Shown one piece after another: positions 56,670-64,000 of a stretch of DNA of 64,000 nucleotides (position 1 is its first letter; each line of letters opens with the position of its first letter). This DNA comes from CAVYOD01 sp963770045 (GTDB lineage Bacteria; Acidobacteriota; Aminicenantia; Aminicenantales; CAVYOD01): the NCBI GenBank assembly GCA_963770045.1, contig CAVYOD010000019.1:124001-188000 (forward strand), read 5' to 3'. The notes below the pieces were generated by a model. The model saw only the letters and a program-made list of their open reading frames with translations. It was not told the DNA's origin and searched no databases. The translations under genes were made by a program, and so were the position numbers.

Positions 56670-57205
56670 AAATCAGAGCCAGGTTGATCGGCCTGACCGG
56701 GACCAACGGCTCGGGCAAGAGCGAGGTGGCGGAGTTCTTCAAAAAAAAGGGATACGCCTATTTCTCGCTCTCGGATGAGATCCGCGAGGAACTCGTCCGG
56801 CGCGGGGAAGCCCTCAGCCGGGATAACCTGATCAGGGTGGGCAACGAGCTCCGCGAGCGTTTCGGCCCGGACGTCCTGGCCCGGCGCGTCCTCGACAGGA
56901 TCACCGGCCCGGCCGTGATCGACAGCATCCGGAACTCCAAAGAAGTCGCCTGCTTAAAGAAGCAGAGGGGGTTTGTCCTACTCGGCATCGACGCCGCCCT
57001 CGAACTGCGCTATGATCGGATCAGGGCCAGAGGACGCGACGAATCGGCGTCGACGCTCGAGGAATTTGCGGCCAAGGAGCGGGAAGAGATGGCCGGACAG
57101 GAGAACGGGCAGCAGCTGAAGGCCTGCCTGGAGATGGCGGATATCTTGATCATCAATGATGGCAGTCTGGCCGACCTTCATAAAAAACTGGAGGCGCTTC
57201 TATGA
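56666..57205 (+). CDS. P-loop nucleotide kinase-like protein
   Basis: 179 residues; Walker A GLTGTNGSGKSEV at 9-21, a lid/base region FSLSDEIREELVRRG, and LARRVLDRITGPAVIDSIRN. It resembles dephospho-CoA kinase and nucleoside monophosphate kinase folds but is neither clearly. The gene overlaps the aldehyde dehydrogenase and the dCMP deaminase by 4 bp each, so a role in dNMP metabolism alongside dCMP deaminase is a reasonable inference. Confidence 0.75.
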   Translation: MKIRARLIGLTGTNGSGKSEVAEFFKKKGYAYFSLSDEIREELVRRGEALSRDNLIRVGNELRERFGPDVLARRVLDRITGPAVIDSIRNSKEVACLKKQRGFVLLGIDAALELRYDRIRARGRDESASTLEEFAAKEREEMAGQENGQQLKACLEMADILIINDGSLADLHKKLEALL

Positions 57206-57714
57206 AGAAGGCGAAGAGAATTTCCAAGGACGCCTATTATCTCGGCATCGCCAAGGAGGTCGCCAAACGGAGCACCTGTTTTCGCCGCTCCATCGGCGCG
57301 ATCATCGTCCGTGACGACCAGATCATCTCGACCGGATACGTCGGAGCTCCGAGAAAGACGAAAGACTGCTTGGAACACGGATTTTGCCTGAGGGACAGGC
57401 TCCGCATCCCCCACGGTCAGCGCTATGAGCTTTGCCGGAGCGTCCACGCCGAACAGAATGCGCTCGTCAACGCCGGCCGGGCGGGAGTGAGTCTGCTGGG
57501 CGGCGACATGTTTATTTACGGAAGCGTCGCCGGGACGGACGAACCGATCACCGCATTTCCCTGCTTCATCTGCAAAAAAATGATCGTCAACGCCGGCCTC
57601 AACAGAGTGGTCTGCTCGACTAAAGAGGGAAAGATGAAAATCCACTCGGTGAACGAATGGGCAAGGGCCTGGCAGGAAGCCGATATCATCGATGATGAGC
57701 AGCAATATGGGTGA
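57202..57714 (+). CDS. Deoxycytidylate (dCMP) deaminase
   Basis: 170-residue zinc deaminase that makes dUMP for thymidylate synthesis. Zinc site: His and catalytic Glu in SVHAEQNALV (about 82-86), and Cys pair in FPCFICKKMIVNAG (about 121-124). The N-terminal DAYYLGIAKEVAKRSTCFRR and GYVGAPRKTKDCLEHG are typical. It overlaps genes on both sides. Confidence 0.92.
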   Translation: MKKAKRISKDAYYLGIAKEVAKRSTCFRRSIGAIIVRDDQIISTGYVGAPRKTKDCLEHGFCLRDRLRIPHGQRYELCRSVHAEQNALVNAGRAGVSLLGGDMFIYGSVAGTDEPITAFPCFICKKMIVNAGLNRVVCSTKEGKMKIHSVNEWARAWQEADIIDDEQQYG

Positions 57715-59887
57715 GCCCTCGAGCCCGCCCAGATATTTCCTCCCGGGGCCGGCGCTGTTGGTCTTTATTCTCCTGATCGTTTTTCCATTCCCCTCTCGCG
57801 CATCGGTCTCGGGCGGGCAGGAGGCCTCCCAGCAGCCTGAACGGGGAGCGAGCCTTCTCAAGCTGCTGGGGATCACGGCGTCACCCGAATCGATCGATTA
57901 CGTCCAGAACAAGACCCAATTTCAACTCCACAATCTGCTCACGGAACAACGGCATCCGAAGACCTGGAACCTGAGCGAAGTCCTTCACAAGGATGTCGCG
58001 GCGGGGTTGCGCATGCTCTTCTCGGTGGACGAGGATATCGTCAGGCGACTCGAAACCCTCGGCGCCCAAAGGGAGAGCTTGGAGCAGGCGACAGGAGCGA
58101 TCCAGGCGGCTCTCCTGGCGGGCAACAAAATTTATATCTATGGCTGCGGAGCCACCGGCCGGTTGGCCAAACAGATGGAGAGTTCCTTTTGGCGCCCCTT
58201 CTGGAGAGAGGTCAAGGCCAACGAAAAGGTCTGGGCCAAACTCAGGCTTCGTCTCTCCGAGAATATCGAGGACGATCTCGTCGGAGAGATGACCGGCGCC
58301 GACCGCGCGCTGATCAGCTCGCTCGAGGGATTCGAGGACCTTCAGCTCATCGGCCGCCTTCAGCTGGCTGACAGGAAGATCAAAAAGGGAGACGTCGTCA
58401 TCTGTGTCACGGAGGGCGGGGAGACCTCCTCGGTGATTGGGACGATTCTGGCGGCCCTTGACCAATGGAAGGGGGAAAAGGACTATGACCCCAAGAAGAG
58501 CCGCCAAAATCTGTATTTCGTCTATAACAACCCGGACGACCGACTGATCCCACTGGCGCGGAGCCGAAAAGTCATCGAGGAGCCTGGAATCACCAAGATC
58601 AACCTGACCACCGGACCTCAGGCCATCGCCGGCTCAACGCGAATGCAGGCGACGACCATAGAGACGTTCGTGATCGGGAATATCCTCGAGGTCGCGATCA
58701 CCAACATTCTTAAAAACCTCCTCTCCGCCAAGGAGATGGCCAGGCTTAATTGCACGGATACGCGCCCGCTGGAAGAGAAGCTCGGGGATTTCGCCGCCAT
58801 CCTCAAGGAGGTGGAGTCAAACGTCCCCGCGATCGCGCGTTTCACGGAGCTGGAGGCCCAAACATACGCCGCCGATCATTTCTCCACCTACTTCGCCCAG
58901 AAAGCGATGATCACCGTCTTCATCGACAGCACGGAGCGGAGCCCGACTTTCCGCCTCTATCCGCTTGATACAAATCGGGAGCCTAAGAGGAAATGCTGGA
59001 TCCAGGTCTGGACCTCGGCGGCCAACCTGGACCAGGCCTGGCTGACTCTGCTTGGCCGGCCTTTTAGAGGGATCTCTCCCGACTTTTACAGGAAACCCTT
59101 CGAAGAGGAAATCGGCGATCCTTTCCTCCAAGCAAAGGCCCTGGAGAGTTTGAGCAAGGCCGGAGACGATCAAAAATCTCTCTATGATTTTTCCTGCGGG
59201 GATTTTAACTTGAAGAACCGGGGTCCTCAGAAAGGCGACCTCGGCGTGCTGGTCGTGATATCGCCTGAAGAAGAAGAACTCAGAGCCGCGGATTCGGGCT
59301 TTCGAAAATTCATCCGCCTCTTCTCCCAGAACAACGCCAAGCTCGTCCTCGCCCTGTTCACGGACAGACCCGCTAAAGAGATGGAGCCTCTTCTCTCCGC
59401 TCTCCCGGCCAATCGCATCGTCCTCAACGTCGCCGAACATGGAGACCCTTTCGGCCTGAAGCAGCAGATCGCCCTCAAGATCATCCTCAACGCCCATTCC
59501 ACCGCGGTCATGACCAAACTGGGCAGGGTCATCGGGAATACAATGACCAACGTCAGCCCCAGCAACCTGAAATTGATTGGCCGCGCCACCTATCTCATCC
59601 AGTCGCATGTCAACAGCGTCCTCAGCGCTCCCCAGTGGGTCAGGACCCACGGCTTACGAAAGCCCATATCTTACGGCGAAGCCAACGCTGTTCTTTTTGA
59701 ATCGATCGCTTTCCTCAAAGATAAGGCGGCCAAGGGGGCCCAAGCCGCTGAAGTGGCGTTGTCCATCATCCGAATTCTTGAAGCGCTTCGTCTCAATGCG
59801 CCGACCCCTTCGCAAGATGCTCTGGCCATCCTGCAAAAAACGGGGCTGGCTCACTACCTCGCAAATCTGGTGAGCAGTGAGCCGTGA
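57692..59887 (+). CDS. Double-SIS (MurQ/GKRP-like) protein with N-terminal signal or anchor segment
   Basis: 731 residues; start 57692 (alternatives at 57695 and 57707). The N-terminal hydrophobic run PALLVFILLIVFPFPSRASV looks like a signal peptide or anchor. The first SIS domain has IYIYGCGATGRLAKQMESS and the MurQ-like TGPQAIAGSTRMQATTIE (about 300-320); the second SIS-like half has IRLFSQNNAKLVLALFT and NAHSTAVMTKLGRVIGNTMT then NVSPSNLKLIGRA. The two-SIS arrangement recalls glucokinase regulatory protein and MurQ (MurNAc-6-P etherase). A sugar-phosphate binding role is inferred; an exported version would be unusual. The last residues LVSSEP and stop come from a repeat array. Confidence 0.75.
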   Translation: MMSSNMGEPSSPPRYFLPGPALLVFILLIVFPFPSRASVSGGQEASQQPERGASLLKLLGITASPESIDYVQNKTQFQLHNLLTEQRHPKTWNLSEVLHKDVAAGLRMLFSVDEDIVRRLETLGAQRESLEQATGAIQAALLAGNKIYIYGCGATGRLAKQMESSFWRPFWREVKANEKVWAKLRLRLSENIEDDLVGEMTGADRALISSLEGFEDLQLIGRLQLADRKIKKGDVVICVTEGGETSSVIGTILAALDQWKGEKDYDPKKSRQNLYFVYNNPDDRLIPLARSRKVIEEPGITKINLTTGPQAIAGSTRMQATTIETFVIGNILEVAITNILKNLLSAKEMARLNCTDTRPLEEKLGDFAAILKEVESNVPAIARFTELEAQTYAADHFSTYFAQKAMITVFIDSTERSPTFRLYPLDTNREPKRKCWIQVWTSAANLDQAWLTLLGRPFRGISPDFYRKPFEEEIGDPFLQAKALESLSKAGDDQKSLYDFSCGDFNLKNRGPQKGDLGVLVVISPEEEELRAADSGFRKFIRLFSQNNAKLVLALFTDRPAKEMEPLLSALPANRIVLNVAEHGDPFGLKQQIALKIILNAHSTAVMTKLGRVIGNTMTNVSPSNLKLIGRATYLIQSHVNSVLSAPQWVRTHGLRKPISYGEANAVLFESIAFLKDKAAKGAQAAEVALSIIRILEALRLNAPTPSQDALAILQKTGLAHYLANLVSSEP

Positions 59888-59960
59888 GCACTGCGCAGTT
59901 AAATTATAAGCAAATAGCTCTTAATCCCCTTGCGCCTTACCGTTCACCGCTGACTGTTCT
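59870..59960. repeat. Inverted 7-bp-unit repeat element between convergent genes
   Basis: Plus array 59871-59900 (GTGAGCAGTGAGCCGTGAGC...) and minus array 59936-59960 (minus reading AACAGTCAGCGGTGAACGGTAA). Each reaches into the end of a gene: the SIS gene on the left and the GNAT gene on the right both finish in it. Confidence 0.7.
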
Positions 59961-60427
59961 AAATATTTCGCATAGATGACTCGGTCGTCGCCCTTCTTGT
60001 AGAAATCCGGGATGCGCGCGACCTCGTGATATCCCAATCTCAAATAGAATCGCCGGGTCGGGTCATACTTTGGCTGAGATGACGTCTCGATGATGATCAT
60101 CCGGCCGGATAATTCTCTGACCTTGTTTTCGACCCAGCCCACGAGACTCTTGCCATATCCCTTGCCCTGCTCGGCCGGAGCGACGGCCATCCAGTAGACG
60201 TCAAACGTCCCCTCGGTCAAGGACGTAGGGCCGTAGACGAGGTATCCGGACAGCACACCCCCCCGATTCTCAATGACCACGATGTCATAGTCCCCTTGCC
60301 CGGGCCGGTCGAGATAGATATCGATGATTTCCTCGGCGACCGCCAGTTCTTCCGGGGTGAACATCGCGGTTGATTTGAGGAGGGAGAGAACGGGACCTTT
60401 ATCGGTGCTTCCCATCGAGCGGATCAT
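59921..60427 (-). CDS. GNAT-family N-acetyltransferase
   Basis: About 168 residues from ATG 60427 (MIRSMGSTDKGPVLSLL). The acetyl-CoA loop is VAPAEQGKGYGKSLVGWVE, with the preceding strand TFDVYWMAV and the following LSGRMIIIETSS; FYLRLGYHEV is the C-terminal GNAT strand. The substrate is unknown but the gene overlaps the end of an ATP-grasp ligase gene by 29 bp, so it probably acts on the same small molecule. The C-terminal tail lies in a repeat array. Confidence 0.85.
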   Translation of the reverse strand: MIRSMGSTDKGPVLSLLKSTAMFTPEELAVAEEIIDIYLDRPGQGDYDIVVIENRGGVLSGYLVYGPTSLTEGTFDVYWMAVAPAEQGKGYGKSLVGWVENKVRELSGRMIIIETSSQPKYDPTRRFYLRLGYHEVARIPDFYKKGDDRVIYAKYLEQSAVNGKAQGD

Positions 60428-61436
60428 GGCCGTTCTTTCTTCGCAGGGCGTTTTCAATCAGCACCTTCCAGAAATCCTTGTAGTCGATTTTCGCCGCTCC
60501 GAGCGCCCGCGCGTAACCCGCGTCCCGGCTGATGTCCGGGTTGGGATTGACCTCGAGAATGGAGAGCCGGCCGTCCTCCGCCATCCGGAAATCGACCCGC
60601 GCATAATCACGGCAGCCCAGGGCCTTAAAAGCGGCGACGGCCGTTTCCTGGAGCTTCTCCCGCAGAGCGTCATCGATCTTGGCCGGGCAGATCGGAGGGG
60701 TGCTGTCATAAAGGAAATGGTCTTGGAACCACTTGGCCTCATAGCTGCAGATCCGGGGATATGATTCCGGCATCCGGGAAAAATCGATTTCCGAAACCGG
60801 CAGCGCCTCGAGCCGCTCGTTCTGCAGGACGGCCACGTTGAATTCCCGACCCTCAATGTATTGTTCGACCAGGGCCGGTTTTTCGTACCGTTCGAGGATC
60901 TTCGTGATTTGCTTGCAGAGACTCTCCTTGTCTTTGACCACGGAGTCTGGATAGATCCCCAGACTGGCGTCTTCGGAGTTCGGCTTCACGATCAGCGGAA
61001 AGGGCAAGTCGACCGAATCCTCGCAGGAATTCACCGCCCGGCTGGGAGCTGTGGGCAGGTTGTTGGCGCTGAGGATCGCCTTGGCTTTCGATTTGTCCTG
61101 GCACAGGCCCAGGGTCTGGGAGACATTTCCGGTGAAGGGGATGGGCAGGAGCTCCAGCACGGCGGCGATGTTCGCTTCCCACTGCGGCTTTCCGTAGAAG
61201 CCCTCGCACAAGTTGATGAGGACGTCGAGTTCCAGCTCGGTGAGCCGGTGGAGAAATCCCATCAGGCTCTGGCGGAGAGGGATGATGGTGACCGAATAAC
61301 CGAGGGAGGCGACGGCCAGGCAGACTTCTTCAGCAACCTGAGCGACCGACTCCTCGGAGACTCTTTCCTGATTCCGGCCGATCGTCGGCTCGTAGGCGTT
61401 GAAGGCGATGCCGACGCTGACGTTCCTGCTTTTCAT
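60399..61436 (-). CDS. ATP-grasp ligase, D-Ala-D-Ala ligase-like (second of pair)
   Basis: 345 residues. ATP-grasp features: FTGNVSQTLGLCQDKSKAKA, LPFPLIVKPNSEDASLGI (nucleotide-binding), PALVEQYIEGREFNVAVL, and metal-binding end ARVDFRMAEDGRLSILEVNP then NPDISRDAGYARA. The N-terminal domain differs from true Ddl (no GGxSxEHxVS; instead VGIAFNAYEPTIG). Peptide-bond formation between small carboxylates and amines is the family chemistry; the product is unknown. It overlaps the upstream ligase by 4 bp and the GNAT downstream. Confidence 0.85.
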   Translation of the reverse strand: MKSRNVSVGIAFNAYEPTIGRNQERVSEESVAQVAEEVCLAVASLGYSVTIIPLRQSLMGFLHRLTELELDVLINLCEGFYGKPQWEANIAAVLELLPIPFTGNVSQTLGLCQDKSKAKAILSANNLPTAPSRAVNSCEDSVDLPFPLIVKPNSEDASLGIYPDSVVKDKESLCKQITKILERYEKPALVEQYIEGREFNVAVLQNERLEALPVSEIDFSRMPESYPRICSYEAKWFQDHFLYDSTPPICPAKIDDALREKLQETAVAAFKALGCRDYARVDFRMAEDGRLSILEVNPNPDISRDAGYARALGAAKIDYKDFWKVLIENALRRKNGHDPLDGKHR

Positions 61437-62533
61437 AGCTTCATAGCGTACTGGGACGCGGCGGCCACGGCCCCGGGACGAACCGGCCTCTTGAGGCCGC
61501 AGCGGATAATGGCCTCGTCCACGACACGGTGGATGAGGGCCGAATATGAATAGCCCGCGGTGCGTGCGGCTTTGGGCATGCAGGAATTGTCATCCGGGTT
61601 TGGGAGAACTCCCGGCAGGGGATTGACTTCCAGGATATTGGGCTCGCCGCGCTCATCCAGGCGGATGTCGACGCGGCACCAGTCACGGATCCTCAGCACC
61701 ACGCACGCCCGCGTAACCAGGTGCTCGATCCGGCGATGGAGGTCCTCCCCGATGTCCGCCGGGCAATTGAAGATTTTGAGCGGCTGCTCGGGTCTGTCCC
61801 AGATCCACTTTGCTTCATAGGAATAAATAGGCATCGCGCCGTCGGGCAGCATGCTGTGGTCGATCTCGACAATCGGCAGGATCTCGAGACCCGGGTAGTT
61901 GCCAAGCACACCGACGGTGAACTCGCGCCCGGGCAAGAAGCGCTCAACGATCACCGGCTCTTCGTAGAAGGCGATGACCTCGTGGATGCGGGCATAGAGC
62001 TCCCTCAGGTTGTGGACGACCGAATTGTTGCGGATCCCCTTGCTCGAGCCTTCATAGAGCGGCTTCACGATCGCCGGCAGGCTGATCCCTCTCGGAATCT
62101 CCAGCGGCGATTCGACGATCCAGAAGGCCGGGTTGGGAATTTTGTGAAAGGAGAGGATTTCTTTAGCGCGTGACTTATCGAGACAGATTCCGAGAGTCAA
62201 GGGATCAGAGCCGGTGTAAGGAATTCCGAGAAGCTCGCAGATTGAAGGAATGTGAGATTCGCGGTTCGGACCGTAGAGACGCTCAGCGATGTTGAAGACG
62301 AGGTGGGGCTTGATCCGCTTGAGACGGGCATACGCCTTGTCATCAGATTCGACGGGGAAAACTTGATACCGCTCTTCGAGAACGCTGCGGATGGCTGTGA
62401 TTGTCTCGTCTGAATCGCATTCAGCGAGCAGATCGGGTGGAGGTTCTTCTTCCTCCCTCTTCTCTTCGAATTGCCGATGAGTCAACGACGCTGTCGCACC
62501 GTTTTTCGAGCTATAAAGGAGGGCAATTTTCAT
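61433..62533 (-). CDS. ATP-grasp ligase, D-Ala-D-Ala ligase-like (first of pair)
   Basis: 366 residues. Motifs: FNIAERLYGPNRESHIPSIC, YTGSDPLTLGICLDKSRAKE, ISLPAIVKPLYEGSSKGI, VIVERFLPGREFTVGVLGN, and CRVDIRLDERGEPNILEVNP with GVLPNPDDNSCMPKAARTAG. An acidic insertion (EEKREEEEPPPDLLAE about 23-38) is unusual. First gene of a three-gene operon with a second ATP-grasp enzyme and a GNAT acetyltransferase, preceded by a good promoter. Confidence 0.87.
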   Translation of the reverse strand: MKIALLYSSKNGATASLTHRQFEEKREEEEPPPDLLAECDSDETITAIRSVLEERYQVFPVESDDKAYARLKRIKPHLVFNIAERLYGPNRESHIPSICELLGIPYTGSDPLTLGICLDKSRAKEILSFHKIPNPAFWIVESPLEIPRGISLPAIVKPLYEGSSKGIRNNSVVHNLRELYARIHEVIAFYEEPVIVERFLPGREFTVGVLGNYPGLEILPIVEIDHSMLPDGAMPIYSYEAKWIWDRPEQPLKIFNCPADIGEDLHRRIEHLVTRACVVLRIRDWCRVDIRLDERGEPNILEVNPLPGVLPNPDDNSCMPKAARTAGYSYSALIHRVVDEAIIRCGLKRPVRPGAVAAASQYAMKL

Positions 62534-62634
62534 AGCTACCTTCTTACTTACACCTTAGATTTTCAAAACTTCCTAGCGTCGTGATCATTGATTAAAAACT
62601 TTTAGTCGCGCTCATGATTTGCTTTTCATAAAAA

Positions 62635-62662
62635 AATATATACCTTTTTTTAGAAATGTCAA
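62635..62662 (-). promoter_or_regulatory. Promoter for the paired ATP-grasp operon
   Basis: Minus strand TTGACA (62662-62657), 16-base spacer, TATATT (62640-62635), about 100 bp before the ATG. A CACCAC/GTGGTG inverted repeat at 62711-62724, upstream of -35, could be an activator or operator site. The remaining gap to 62884 shows no gene. Confidence 0.65.
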
Positions 62663-62884
62663 TAGTTTTTTTGCGAGCCAACACTTTTTTTTGTATTGAA
62701 GGAAAATTTAACACCACCCGTGGTGGCAAAAAAATCATGCAAGCAGGAAATGTGCCAACCAGTCTCCAGGCTCCCCCTTTTTTGAGAATTTATTTACGTC
62801 CCGAAGCATGATCGGAAAGCCAAATCATGGAGTCTCTTCACGCCTTTGCGATCATTGATGATTGTTCAATCCGCGGGTATCGCG

Positions 62885-63688
62885 TTAAAGCATAAAATTC
62901 GGATACAGATAATAGGACCTGAAGTCGAGTCCCCTCTTTTTTGCTTTCCGTTCCAGGGATCTCATGGCCGCCCGGTCTCCATCCGGGAAGATCTTAAAAA
63001 GAATCACCGCCCCCGAATCTGCGATCTCTTGCAGCCGAGTTATCGTCAGCCCGGTTTCCAAGTGAATGATCAGGTTGGCTCCGGCCCGCAGAGAGATTTT
63101 CGACGCGTCCAGAATCAAGTTGAGGTCAGACGCTTCGGAAAGACTCGAGTCGGAGAGATGGATCCAGGCTCCGTTCTGGGCCAGGTCTTTGATCCCCGAG
63201 TCAAGCGGACCGTGGTGGTAATAGATCAGCCGGCTTCCCCCTTTTTGCGCCTCGTGAGCGATCTCACCCAGTTGAGCGAAGTCCCGATTCTCTTCCTTAT
63301 TAGAGAGGTGAACATAAATTCCACTCCTCCCCAGCTCCTTGAGGTCGGAGAAAGAGAGGGACCCTGGTTTTTGGGAAGACTCGAGGCCACGCCGCAAATG
63401 ATGGGCCACAACTGCGTCTCCCCGCCGGCAGGCACTGCTCATGAGCGTGAGCTCTCGGGCGCCCGCGCCGGCTCCATCGGAAGTGTAAAGGTCGGCGCCT
63501 GCCTCTCCCAGCCACTCGAGCTCATAAACCGAAAATTTCCCGGTGACGATGAGGCCGAACCGGCCTCCGTTCTTTCGACAGGCCCTGATGCTTTCGAGGA
63601 TCACCCCGAATTCCGACTGGTCATCGCGCAGAACCGTGTTCGTTCCTCGCTTGGCCCGATCCAGCAAATCGAAATCTCCTGTCTCCAT
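62885..63688 (-). CDS. Conserved-looking protein of unknown function
   Basis: 267 residues (METGDFDLLDRAKRGTNTVL start), no signal peptide. It is built of alternating helices and strands such as GGRFGLIVTGKFSVYELEWL, GGSRLIYYHHGPLDSGIKDL, AGANLIIHLETGLTITRL and GAVILFKIFPDGDRAAMRSL, with Gly-rich turns, suggesting an alpha/beta barrel or repeat fold. I do not recognise the family. A near-consensus promoter gives a 12-base leader, so it is probably transcribed alone. Confidence 0.6.
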   Translation of the reverse strand: METGDFDLLDRAKRGTNTVLRDDQSEFGVILESIRACRKNGGRFGLIVTGKFSVYELEWLGEAGADLYTSDGAGAGARELTLMSSACRRGDAVVAHHLRRGLESSQKPGSLSFSDLKELGRSGIYVHLSNKEENRDFAQLGEIAHEAQKGGSRLIYYHHGPLDSGIKDLAQNGAWIHLSDSSLSEASDLNLILDASKISLRAGANLIIHLETGLTITRLQEIADSGAVILFKIFPDGDRAAMRSLERKAKKRGLDFRSYYLYPNFML

Positions 63689-63706
63689 TGTCTCTTTGGG
63701 AAAATT

Positions 63707-63735
63707 AATATATGCCCGGCCAAGACGGCTGTCAA
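63707..63735 (-). promoter_or_regulatory. Near-consensus sigma-70 promoter
   Basis: Minus strand TTGACA (63735-63730), 17-base spacer, TATATT (63712-63707), start point about 12 bases before the ATG at 63688. Confidence 0.8.
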
Positions 63736-63750
63736 GAAACCGCCTTGATC

Positions 63751-63926
63751 AGTGAGCGGTGAGCCGTGAGCACTGAGCAGTTAAATATGAGTCTCAGAAT
63801 GCCCGGTCTCTTGTGTTTCTCGGCCGCTCGGCCTTCAATTGACAGTCGCTGTGGCCCCTCAGATCGGCAGGCGGCAAGACAGAGTTACTCCTCACGGATT
63901 TCAGTCCACGGCTCAGGGCTCACTTC
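63751..63926. repeat. Inverted 7-bp-unit repeat element
   Basis: Plus array 63751-63785 (GTGAGCGGTGAGCCGTGAGC...) and a short minus array 63906-63926 (ACGGCTCAGGGCTCACTTC) flank a 120-bp core without a gene. Confidence 0.65.
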
Positions 63927-63933
63927 TAGGCCC

Positions 63934-63962
63934 TTGCAAAACGGGTTTTTATCTTTTATCAT
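63934..63962 (+). promoter_or_regulatory. Candidate promoter for a gene leaving the window
   Basis: TTGCAA (63934-63939), 17-base spacer, TATCAT (63957-63962), followed by GAGG and a GTG at 63987. Confidence 0.5.
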
Positions 63963-63986
63963 CGAGCCTAGCGAGGGTCAAAGAGA

Positions 63987-64000
63987 GTGAAGAAGACCGT
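63987..64000 (+). CDS. Possible start of a gene cut by the window edge
   Basis: GTG AAG AAG ACC at 63987 with GAGG 9 bases upstream and a promoter-like sequence before it. Only four codons are in the window; a basic start such as MKKT would fit a signal peptide, but this cannot be judged. Confidence 0.25.

Noticed and set aside
4196..63926. CRISPR array interpretation of the 7-bp repeats
   Set aside because: Units are 7 bp with no spacers, come in inverted pairs, and no cas genes are present.

Overview
ORGANISM. The window looks like a bacterial chromosome segment, probably a draft or metagenome assembly, from an Aminicenantes/Acidobacteriota-type organism. This is an inference. It rests on several GWxTD-domain proteins, carboxypeptidase-regulatory-domain TonB receptors, and alkaline-phosphatase-fold/TPR fusions beside ordinary Gram-negative envelope genes (Wzz, lipoproteins, TonB receptors). 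No rRNA gene is present to settle it.

LAYOUT. 1-6.6 kb: cutA, a histone-deacetylase-fold hydrolase, ppdK (frameshifted), a MauE/DoxX-rhodanese pair and an aminotransferase. 6.6-9.9 kb: pyrK-pyrD-pyrF and a Yip1-like membrane protein. 10.2-10.4 kb: tRNA-Cys and tRNA-Gly between two related repeat elements. 10.8-16.2 kb: an exported protein, an HU protein, a ddl-ruvX-mltG operon and a secreted Pro/Ala-linker protein. 16.3-37.4 kb: two copies, in opposite orientation, of a surface module made of GWxTD proteins, TPR proteins, an alkaline-phosphatase-superfamily/TPR protein and a TonB-dependent receptor. 34.1-44.1 kb: an accessory zone with four different transposable elements and broken genes (CocE/NonD hydrolase tail, rfbG head, tRNA-Leu 3' fragment) around wzz and a lipoprotein. 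44.3-52.6 kb: mutL, mtaB, purE/purD, glyA, rpiB and ctpA on the minus strand. 52.7-59.9 kb: a seven-gene plus-strand operon tatA-tatC-DUF362-aldehyde dehydrogenase-P-loop kinase-dCMP deaminase-double-SIS protein. 59.9-63.7 kb: an operon of two D-Ala-D-Ala-ligase-like ATP-grasp enzymes plus a GNAT acetyltransferase, and an unrecognised protein.

MOST INTERESTING. (1) Both TonB receptor genes, one intact and one broken, share the same upstream architecture: a -24/-12 (sigma-54 type) promoter with exact GG-N10-GC spacing, a 17-bp near-palindrome 85 and 149 bp further upstream that is 15/17 identical between the two, and a small ORF coupled to the receptor start whose peptide ends in a related S..(x)[DE]WF[KR]xxxPxI motif. 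This suggests an enhancer-activated regulon for a receptor/GWxTD/phosphatase-fold system. (2) About ten intergenic elements consist of inverted arrays of 7-bp units (TGAGCNG). They supply the stop codon, and often the last few residues, of several neighbouring genes. (3) At least 25 single-base frameshifts, many at homopolymers, lie between 2 and 49 kb and none between 49 and 64 kb. Many are probably sequence errors, so reading frames are given here as reconstructed.
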